From the NCBI GenBank assembly GCA_963808125.1, contig CAWEEP010000006.1:1-7798 (forward strand): a DNA stretch of 7,798 bases. The letters run 5' to 3'. The stretch's first letter is position 1, and the number at the start of each line of letters is the position of its first letter. The notes under the pieces were generated by a model, which saw only the letters and a program-made list of their open reading frames with translations, was not told where the DNA came from and did not search any database. A program made the position numbers and the translations under genes. The DNA is from CAWEEP01 sp963808125. Lineage in GTDB: Bacteria > Chloroflexota > Dormibacteria > Aeolococcales > Aeolococcaceae. Shown one piece after another: positions 1 to 6,025 of this stretch.

Positions 1-612
1 ACGCATTGACTACCGGGCAGTCGCTTTCGTCACCAGCGATCCTCGGCGCCCCCGCCACTCGCCTGCGCTCCGAAATCCTTGACGGCCTGCTGCAGACGCG
101 TTCCCAACGCGCCTGTCGCGGCCGCAGCTTTCGTCGTCGTCTGCGTCATCGATCACAACACCGTCGTCGGCGCCGCTCCCGTCGCTCTCCACCGCCGCCT
201 TGTCCACGATGGCGGCGTCGACGACGTCCCTGCTCACGACCGTAGGATCGAGCACGTCGAGCCCTGCTTCGTTGGCCGCCGACCGCGACGGGCCGATCAT
301 GATGCGGCGCCTGGAGTCGGCCGCCGGCGGTGCCGACGCCTACAGTGGTGGTGGCGGCGGCCGTGGCTCAGGTGTCGGTGGCGGCGGCTTTTCGTCTGCT
401 GCTGCCGCTGCTGCTGCTGCTGCTACTGCTGCTGCTTCCCCGATCGACCTGCAGCAGGTCAGCCGCCGCAACTTTAAAATGCCCCGGCGGTGGCGGCGTC
501 GCTGGCGTCGGGGGTCACACGCGCCGGCCGCAGATCGCCGCTGCGTCGTCGTCCGCTGTGCTGGGAGGGTCCACCGCATCAATGACATCTGGCGGCGCCG
601 GTGGCGGCGTCG
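1..612. other. Low-complexity, non-coding-looking contig end; no gene supported
   Basis: This 600-base stretch holds no protein I can recognise on either strand. It is dominated by short trinucleotide runs (GGC/GGT/GTC, CTG, CGT). Every open frame through it gives Arg-, Ala- or Gly-rich low-complexity peptide. It sits where the first roughly 150 codons of rpsB and its promoter should be, directly against well-conserved S2 sequence. Two scraps weakly recall S2: IDLQQ at 443-457, and a VLGG-like string near 556-570. They are too close together and too short to count. I read the stretch as unreliable sequence at a contig end, or a chimeric join. No promoter, RNA gene or terminator is visible in it. 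Confidence 0.6.
396..436. repeat. Imperfect (CTG)n trinucleotide repeat
   Basis: About 13 units of CTG, interrupted by CCG and CTA, are seen directly. In the frame that later becomes rpsB it would read as a poly-alanine run (Ala x9, Thr, Ala x3). It lies inside the low-complexity contig end, flanked by GGC/GGT-rich runs at about 344-389 and 591-617. A real coding microsatellite is unlikely in a ribosomal protein gene. A sequencing or assembly artefact is the simpler reading. Confidence 0.6.
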
Positions 613-625
613 GCGGGATGGGGAG

Positions 626-1078
626 ATGAAGCGCGTCCCCGGTGCCGTCTTCGTCATCGACTGCAAGAAAGAGCGTCTCGCCGTCACCGAGGCGAACAAG
701 CTGGGCATCCCCGTCATCGCCCTGGTCGACACCAACTGCGACCCGGACAAGATCCAGCACGTCATCCCCGGCAACGACGACGCCATCCGCTCCTGCCGCC
801 TGGTGATCAACGCCATCGCCGACGCCATCCTCGAGGGTCAGCGCCTCTTCAGCGAGCGAGAGATGCGAGAGCGGCACGACGCCGACGCGGCCGCCGCCGT
901 GCTGGCTGCCGAAGCCGCCGTCGAGGTCGAGGTGCCTGCCGAGGCCGAGGCCCCCGCCGTGGCCGCCCCGCCGGAGGCGGCCGCCCCGGTCGGCGCGGAT
1001 GCGGCCGAGGCGCCGGCGAAACCCGCTCGGGCACCTCGGGCCAAGCGCACACCCGCCGCCCCGGAGGTCGCCTCGTGA
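626..1078 (+). CDS. rpsB: 30S ribosomal protein S2, C-terminal part only (5' end lost)
   Basis: S2 binds the back of the 30S head-body junction and helps recruit S1 and mRNA. The segment from ATG 626 begins MKRVPGAVFVID and contains the complete second S2 family signature at local residues 5-29, then LVDTNCDPD and VIPGNDDAIR, all characteristic of S2. This corresponds to roughly S2 residue 150 onward, so about 150 N-terminal residues are missing. ATG 626 is an internal Met, not the true start. The frame stays open upstream but codes low-complexity sequence, and a one-base slip just before 626 would give the expected GG-x-GEMKR. After the S2 fold comes a roughly 65-residue Ala/Glu/Pro-rich tail ending in a basic KPARAPRAKR patch, as in several GC-rich phyla. 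The TGA overlaps the tsf GTG (GTGA), so the two are probably coupled. Confidence 0.9.
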   Translation: MKRVPGAVFVIDCKKERLAVTEANKLGIPVIALVDTNCDPDKIQHVIPGNDDAIRSCRLVINAIADAILEGQRLFSEREMRERHDADAAAAVLAAEAAVEVEVPAEAEAPAVAAPPEAAAPVGADAAEAPAKPARAPRAKRTPAAPEVAS

Positions 1079-1713
1079 GCGAGATCACCGCCGCCATGGT
1101 CAAGGAACTCCGGGATCTGACCGGGGCCGGCATGATGGACTGCAAGAAGGCGCTGGCCGAGACCGGCGGCGACCTCGAGAAGGCCCGCGACCGGCTCCGT
1201 GAGAAGGGCATCGCCAAGGCCGCCGGCAGGGCGGGGCGCAACACCGACGAGGGTGTCATCGAGTCGTACGTCCACGCCGTCGGCGGCGGGCTGCCCAAGC
1301 TCGGCGTGCTCGTGGAGATCAACTGCGAGACCGACTTCGTGGCCAAGACCGACGACTTCAAGCAGCTGGCCCGCGAGCTGGCCCTGCAGGTCGCCGGCGC
1401 CAACCCCGAGTACGTCCGGCCGGAGGACGTCCCCCCGGCGCGCCTGATGCGCGAGATGAACATCTTCCGCGCCCAGTCGGAGGGCAAGCCCGAGGCCGTG
1501 GTGGAGAAGATGCTGGTCGGGAAGCTGGCCGCCTTCTACAGCGATGTCTGCCTGCTGGAGCAGCCGTGGATCCGTGACGAGAAGCGCAAGAAGAAGGTCA
1601 AGGAGCTCATCCAGGAGGTCGTCGCCAAGACCGGCGAGAACATCTCGGTGAGCCGTTTCGTCCGCTTCCAGGTCGGCGAGAGGTCCACCGGGGAAGAGGG
1701 AGACGAGGACTGA
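1075..1713 (+). CDS. tsf: Translation elongation factor Ts
   Basis: EF-Ts is the cytoplasmic nucleotide exchange factor that releases GDP from EF-Tu. The 212-residue product has the N-terminal UBA-like domain with signature LRDLTGAGMMDCKKAL at residues 12-27. Signature two, EINCETDFVAK, is at 81-91; its TDFV inserts at the EF-Tu nucleotide site. The C-terminal part has LLEQPWIRDE and ends with RFVRFQVGE plus a short acidic tail. The length matches the short form seen in Thermus, cyanobacteria and Chloroflexota rather than the roughly 280-residue E. coli form. I chose GTG 1075 because it gives the family-typical start MSEITAAMVKEL and overlaps the rpsB stop by four bases. ATG 1096 would cut into the UBA domain. 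Its stop overlaps the pyrH start (TGATG). Confidence 0.96.
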   Translation: MSEITAAMVKELRDLTGAGMMDCKKALAETGGDLEKARDRLREKGIAKAAGRAGRNTDEGVIESYVHAVGGGLPKLGVLVEINCETDFVAKTDDFKQLARELALQVAGANPEYVRPEDVPPARLMREMNIFRAQSEGKPEAVVEKMLVGKLAAFYSDVCLLEQPWIRDEKRKKKVKELIQEVVAKTGENISVSRFVRFQVGERSTGEEGDED

Positions 1714-2495
1714 TGGTGCTGGAGACGGCCGGGCCGGACGCCACCCGCAGTGCGGAGACGGGCGGCGGTCGTCCCGTCTTTAGCAGGGTGGTGCTGAAGC
1801 TGTCCGGCGAGGCGCTGCTCGGTGACAGCGCCTTCGGCATCGACATGGCCACCGTCCGGCTCATCGCCCAGCAGATCGAGCAGGTCGTGGCCCACGGCGT
1901 GCAGCTGGCGATCATCGTCGGCGGCGGAAACATCGTCCGGGGCCTGGAGATCAGCCGTCAGGGCATCGACAGGGTCACCGGCGACTATATGGGCATGCTG
2001 GCGACGGTCATCAACGCTCTCAGCCTGCGTGACGCCATCGAGCACCGGGGCATGCAGTGCCGGGTGCAGAGCGCCATCGCCATGCAGCAGGTCGCCGAGC
2101 CGTTCATCCGGCTGCGGGCGGTGCGCCACCTGGAGAAGGGCCGCGTCGTCATCCTCGCGGGCGGCCATGGCAGCCCCTATTTCACCACCGACACCACGGC
2201 CGCCCTGCGTGCCGCCGAGATCGGGGCCGAGGTGCTCCTCAAGGCCACCAAGGTGGACGGCATCTACACGGCCGACCCCGTCACGCATCCCGAGGCGACC
2301 CGCTTCGGGCACCTCTCCTACCTCGAGGTCCTCAACCGCGGGCTGACCATCATGGACAACACCGCCCTGACGCTGTGCATGGACAACCACATGCCGATCA
2401 TCGTCTTCAACCTCCTGGTCGAGGGCAACCTGGAACGGGTGATCCTCGGGGCGGACATCGGCACGCGGGTCGATTCGCACGGGGTGACGGAATGA
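1713..2495 (+). CDS. pyrH: UMP kinase (uridylate kinase)
   Basis: PyrH phosphorylates UMP to UDP with ATP, the committed step toward UTP, CTP and UDP-sugars, in the cytoplasm. It belongs to the amino acid kinase family and is usually a hexamer. The 260-residue product shows the phosphate-binding KLSGEAL at 29-35, VGGGNIVRG at 69-77, the UMP-site run GIDRVTGDYMGMLATVIN at 84-101, FTTDTTAALRA beginning at 157, and LLKATKVDGIYTADP, all diagnostic of bacterial PyrH. About 22 N-terminal residues before RVVLKLSGEAL look like an unstructured extension. ATG 1713 is chosen because it overlaps the tsf stop by one base, although a shorter start is possible. One oddity is the loop at 149-155, AGGHGSP, where most relatives have AGGTGNP. 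Its stop overlaps frr by four bases. Confidence 0.96.
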   Translation: MVLETAGPDATRSAETGGGRPVFSRVVLKLSGEALLGDSAFGIDMATVRLIAQQIEQVVAHGVQLAIIVGGGNIVRGLEISRQGIDRVTGDYMGMLATVINALSLRDAIEHRGMQCRVQSAIAMQQVAEPFIRLRAVRHLEKGRVVILAGGHGSPYFTTDTTAALRAAEIGAEVLLKATKVDGIYTADPVTHPEATRFGHLSYLEVLNRGLTIMDNTALTLCMDNHMPIIVFNLLVEGNLERVILGADIGTRVDSHGVTE

Positions 2496-3085
2496 CCGAT
2501 CGAGCCAAGGCCGACGAAGCGCTCCAGAACATGGCCGCACGCCTCCGCGAGGCGGAGACGCGGATGGAGAAGAGCGTGGAGACGCTGCACAAGGAGTTGA
2601 GCACGGTCCGCACCGGACGGGCCAGCCCTTCATTGGTGGAGCGGCTCCAGGTCGACTATTACGGCGCCATGACGCCACTCATCTCACTGGCGGGCATCTC
2701 CACCCCGGAGGCGCGTCTCCTCGTCATCCAGCCCTATGACCGCAGCGCCATCGTCGCCATCGAGAAGGCCATCCTGCGCTCGGATCTCGGCCTCACCCCG
2801 GGCAATGACGGCCAGACGATCCGCATCGCCATCCCGCAGCTCACCGAGGATCGCCGTCATGAGCTGGTCCGCCTCTGCAAGCGCAAGGCGGAGGACGCCC
2901 GGGTCGCCGTGCGCAACATCCGGCGCGACGAGGACGAGCACCTGCACCGGCTGGAGAAGGACGGTCATGTGAGCCGTGACGAGGTCGACCGCGCCGTCGA
3001 CGAGGTGCAGCGCATCACGGATCAGTTCGTCGCCACGATTGACGAGGTGGCGAGGAAGAAGGAGGCTGAGATCCTCGAGGTCTAG
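2492..3085 (+). CDS. frr: Ribosome recycling factor
   Basis: RRF, with EF-G, splits post-termination ribosomes so they can start again. The 197-residue protein carries VRTGRASP at 39-46, VDYYGAMTPL, the hinge region PGNDGQTIRIAIPQLTEDRR, and the C-terminal helix motif ARVAVRNIRRDEDEHL followed by LEKDGHVSRDEV. Together these cover domain I (three-helix bundle, both ends of the chain) and the inserted domain II. It is about 10 residues longer than the usual 185, all at the N-terminus. The ATG overlaps the pyrH stop as ATGA, which fixes the start and suggests translational coupling. It is the last gene of the rpsB-tsf-pyrH-frr block. A 56-base gap with a small hairpin follows. Confidence 0.97.
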   Translation: MTDRAKADEALQNMAARLREAETRMEKSVETLHKELSTVRTGRASPSLVERLQVDYYGAMTPLISLAGISTPEARLLVIQPYDRSAIVAIEKAILRSDLGLTPGNDGQTIRIAIPQLTEDRRHELVRLCKRKAEDARVAVRNIRRDEDEHLHRLEKDGHVSRDEVDRAVDEVQRITDQFVATIDEVARKKEAEILEV

Positions 3086-3096
3086 CCTCTGACGAT

Positions 3097-3113
3097 CGCC
3101 GAAACGGTCGGCG
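3097..3113 (+). terminator. Small hairpin between frr and uppS; possible weak terminator or attenuator
   Basis: A perfect 6-bp inverted repeat (CGCCGA, loop AACGG, TCGGCG) lies 11 bases past the frr stop in one of only two real gaps of the window. It is followed by TTCC, not a T-run, so it is not a classic intrinsic terminator. It could be partial transcriptional punctuation or an mRNA-stabilising stem. Short stems also arise by chance at this GC content. Confidence 0.3.
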
Positions 3114-3141
3114 TTCCACGGCCGTTCCCCCGTTCAGACCC

Positions 3142-3924
3142 ATGCACCGCCCACCCCCTCCCGCCGCCATCCCCGAGCCGGCCAGTCCTGATCTGCCGCG
3201 CCACATCGGCATCATCATGGACGGCAACGGCAGGTGGGCTCGGCGGCGCCATCTGCCCAGGGCGGCGGGGCATCGCGAGGGGGTCCGGGCCATCCGCCAG
3301 GTCATGGAAGCCTGCAACGACGCCGGGGTCCATATCCTCACCCTGTACGCCTTCAGCACGGAGAACTGGCAGCGGCCGCGGGGCGAGGTGATCTCGCTGA
3401 TGAGGCTGTTCGAGGAGACCCTGGCGTCGGAGGTGGACGAGCTGGACGCCAAGGGCGTGCAGGTGCGCGTCATCGGCGACCGCAGCAAGCTGAGCCTGCG
3501 TCTGCGGGCCAAGGTGGGCCGGGCGGAGGCGAAGACCGCCGCCAACACCACCGCCATCCTCAATGTCGCCATCAACTACGGTGGGAGAAGCGAGCTGGTG
3601 GAGGCCATCCGCGAGCTGGCCACCGGCGGCGCCGACCTCCGCGAGCTGGACGAGGCGACCCTCTCGAGCGCCCTCTACACCGCCGGTCTGCCCGACCCCG
3701 ACCTGGTCATCCGCACCGCCGGCGAGCTGCGGGTCAGCAACTTCCTGCTCTGGCAGGGCGCCTACGCCGAACTGCACGTCACCGAGACGCTGTGGCCCGA
3801 CTTCGGGCCCGCGGACGTCGGGCTCGCGCTCCGCGACTTCGCGTCGCGGCGCCGCACCTTCGGGCAGGTGGCACGCGCACGCGGCGACGGCGCCGGCCGC
3901 GCCACCGCCTCGCAGGCGGGATGA
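3142..3924 (+). CDS. uppS: Isoprenyl transferase (undecaprenyl diphosphate synthase family)
   Basis: This cis-prenyltransferase adds isopentenyl units to farnesyl diphosphate to make the C55 lipid carrier for peptidoglycan and other wall polymers. It is cytoplasmic and membrane-associated. The 260-residue product has the catalytic motif HIGIIMDGNGRWA at 21-33 (catalytic Asp27), then LYAFSTENWQRP, INYGGR, and the family C-terminal signature DLVIRTAGELRVSNFLLWQ at 187-205, where Ala193 replaces the common Ser. The final residues are a variable Arg/Ala-rich tail. ATG 3142 is the only sensible start, as no other start codon lies in frame close upstream. The bases before it are C-rich with no clear Shine-Dalgarno sequence. 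Product chain length (C55 or shorter) cannot be read from the sequence. Its stop overlaps the cdsA ATG. Confidence 0.96.
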   Translation: MHRPPPPAAIPEPASPDLPRHIGIIMDGNGRWARRRHLPRAAGHREGVRAIRQVMEACNDAGVHILTLYAFSTENWQRPRGEVISLMRLFEETLASEVDELDAKGVQVRVIGDRSKLSLRLRAKVGRAEAKTAANTTAILNVAINYGGRSELVEAIRELATGGADLRELDEATLSSALYTAGLPDPDLVIRTAGELRVSNFLLWQGAYAELHVTETLWPDFGPADVGLALRDFASRRRTFGQVARARGDGAGRATASQAG

Positions 3925-4835
3925 CCCCGGCCGCCGACGGCACGGTGGAGGAGGGGGCACCCTCCCCGACCAAGGACGCCGGTACGGCTGCCGCCGAAGC
4001 CGGGCGCCCGGAGCGCACCGCGCGGAGGATGAACCTGACCCCCCGGGTGATCTCCAGCGTGGTGCTGGTGGCCCTGGTGGGGAGCATGCTCTACGCGGGC
4101 GGCATCCCCCTCGACGTGCTGATCGGTGCCGCCGCGGCCCTGGGGGCGTGGGAGCTCACCGGGCTCCTGGTGCGGCTCCCAGCGGCACCGCCGCGGTGGC
4201 TGGTCATGGCCCTCTCCGTCTGGCTCGCCGAGCGCGCCGTCCTCCCCGGGCCCGGGGGCCGGCTCGACGTCATCCTCCCGGCGGCCCTGCTCGCCGCCAT
4301 GCTCGTCGCCGTGCTGCGGCGCATCCCCTGGGCCGGCTGGGCCGCGGGACTGGGCGGCAGCCTCTATGTCGGCATCGGCTTGGGCAGCCTCCTCGCGCTG
4401 TACCACTGGCACGGCTCCAACGCCGACTTCGGCCTCCGGCTGGTCGGCACCGTCATCGGCGCCGTCGTCGCCACCGACACGCTCGCGTACTTCACGGGCC
4501 ATGCCTTCGGCCGCCACCCCTTCTTCCCCTCCATCTCTCCCCGCAAGTCGGTGGAGGGGGCGGTGGGTGGCGCCGTCGGCGCCATCCTCGTCGCCGGCAT
4601 CGCCGGCCCCCTGCTCTTCTCCCTCCAGCCGGTGGCCGCCGTCGGCATGGGGGTGCTCATCGCCATCGCCGCCGAGGGCGGCGACCTCGCCGAGTCGGCC
4701 CTCAAGCGGCAGACCGGGGTGAAGGACTCCGGCCACCTCATCCCCGGCCATGGCGGACTGCTCGACCGCCTCGACAGCCTCCTCATGGTCGGCCCGGCCG
4801 TATATTGCCTTCTGGTGCTCATCAGCTTCCGGTGA
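3921..4835 (+). CDS. cdsA: Phosphatidate cytidylyltransferase (CDP-diglyceride synthase)
   Basis: CdsA is an integral membrane enzyme that converts phosphatidic acid and CTP to CDP-diacylglycerol, the precursor of bacterial phospholipids. The 304-residue product has a hydrophilic Ala/Glu-rich N-terminus (1-36) followed by several hydrophobic segments typical of the polytopic fold. ATDTLAYFTGHAFGRHPFF begins at residue 185, with SISPRKSVEG just after. The full CDP-diglyceride synthetase signature spans 259-285: S259, K262, R263, K268, D269, H277-G278-G279, D282, R283, D285. The start at ATG 3921 overlaps the uppS stop as ATGA. The internal ATG at 4029 (MNLTPRVISS) would remove the hydrophilic leader and give the more usual length of about 268 residues, so the start is not certain. 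A 56-base gap without clear signals follows. Confidence 0.95.
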   Translation: MTPAADGTVEEGAPSPTKDAGTAAAEAGRPERTARRMNLTPRVISSVVLVALVGSMLYAGGIPLDVLIGAAAALGAWELTGLLVRLPAAPPRWLVMALSVWLAERAVLPGPGGRLDVILPAALLAAMLVAVLRRIPWAGWAAGLGGSLYVGIGLGSLLALYHWHGSNADFGLRLVGTVIGAVVATDTLAYFTGHAFGRHPFFPSISPRKSVEGAVGGAVGAILVAGIAGPLLFSLQPVAAVGMGVLIAIAAEGGDLAESALKRQTGVKDSGHLIPGHGGLLDRLDSLLMVGPAVYCLLVLISFR

Positions 4836-4891
4836 GCCCGTCCCCGCGCCCCGGCGCCCAGCCCCTCCACGCGGAGTTCCAGCAGCCACCC

Positions 4892-6025
4892 ATGACACCA
4901 CGCCGCGTCGTCCTCCTCGGAGCTACCGGATCCATCGGCACGCAGGCCGTCGACGTCATCGCCCGCTTCCCCGAGCGCTTCGCGCTGGCGGGAGTGGTGG
5001 CGGGGCGCGACATCCAGGGGCTCCGCGCCATCGCCGACCGGTTCGGCGTGACCCGGGTCGCCGTCGTCAACCCCGAGCCGGGCGCCGCGGTCCCGGCGGG
5101 CTGGGGGGTCGGCCTCGATGCCGCCTGCGAGATCGCGGCCATGCCCAGCGACACGGTCTGCGTCGCCATCACGGGCGCGGCGGCGCTGCGACCGACCCTG
5201 GCGGCGCTCGACGCGGGCAACACCGTCGCCACCGCCACCAAGGAGGTGCTGGTGATGGCCGGCGATATCGTCATCGCCCGCTCCCGTGCCGGCGGCGCCC
5301 GCATCGTGCCCATCGACAGCGAGCACTCGGCGCTGTGGCAGTGCCTGCGGGGGGAGGAGCCGTCATCGGTGGCCCGCCTCATCCTCACCGCCAGCGGGGG
5401 CCCTTCCGCAATCGTGACCCCGCCACCTTCCGGGACATCACGCCGGGGCAGGCTCTCCGTCATCCCACCTGGAACATGGGCCCCAAGGTCACCATCAACT
5501 CCGCGACGATGATGAACAAGGGGCTGGAGATCATCGAGGCCCATTTCCTCTTCGACGTCGAGTACGCGCGCATCGACGTGGTCATCCACCCCTCCTCGAT
5601 CGTCCACTCGATGGTCGAGTTCGTCGACGGTGCCGTCAAGGCGCAGCTGGGCGTCCCCGACATGCGCCTCCCCATCGCCCTGGCGCTCAGTGGCGGCGAG
5701 CGGCTGGCGGGGATCGCTCCGCCGCCGGATCTGCCCGCCGTCTCGCCGCTGCACCTGGAGCCCGCCGATCCGGTGCGCTTCCCGGCGGTTCCGCTGGCCC
5801 GGCGCGCCGGGGAGCTGGGCGGTGTCGTCCCGGCCGTGCTCAACGCCGCCAACGAGGTCCTGCGTCGACGCCTTCCTCCATGGCGGGTGCCGTTTCGACG
5901 AGATCGTCGCCACCGTCGCTGAGGCGGTCGAGGCGGCTCCCGGATCGACCGCCCGTTCCTCGACGACGTCGTGGATGCCGATGCCTGGGCCCGCCGGCGG
6001 CGTGGCGGGGGCGCTGGTCGGCTGA
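4892..6025 (+). CDS. dxr: 1-deoxy-D-xylulose 5-phosphate reductoisomerase, broken by four apparent frameshifts
   Basis: DXR (IspC) converts DXP to MEP with NADPH and a divalent metal, the first committed MEP-pathway step. From ATG 4892 the product shows the NADPH loop GATGSIG at 10-16, a KE site at 117-118, and the metal ligands D142 and E144 in PIDSEHSALW. The frame then breaks at 5396-5403 (one base missing) inside ASGGPFR. The next segment carries HPTWNMGPKVTINSATMMNK, the metal-ligand Glu of GLE (5527-5529) and VVIHPSSIVHSMVEFVDG. An extra base at 5859-5860 moves the frame into DAFLHGGCRFDEIVATVAEA. Two further slips, near 5936-5943 and 5996-6010, are needed to reach the TGA at 6023. Restored, it is about 377 residues, a normal length. 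Good homology in every piece suggests sequence errors rather than a dead gene. The TGA overlaps the rseP ATG. Confidence 0.88.

Noticed and set aside
396..436. CTG repeat as a CRISPR array or functional microsatellite
   Set aside because: There are no spacers and no palindromic repeat units; it is a simple three-base run within unreliable sequence.
200..625. A 5' extension of rpsB from ATG 200, with a poly-Ala and Arg-rich N-terminus
   Set aside because: The frame is open, but the sequence is low-complexity and unlike any S2 N-terminus. Open frames are common by chance at this GC content.
1536..2678. Long minus-strand open frame (380 codons) opposite tsf, pyrH and frr
   Set aside because: It is a shadow of three well-recognised + strand genes; its protein is Asp/His/Gly/Arg-rich with no known motif.
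3082..3960. Minus-strand open frame opposite uppS
   Set aside because: It mirrors uppS codons in a GC-rich genome and has no recognisable domain or gene context.
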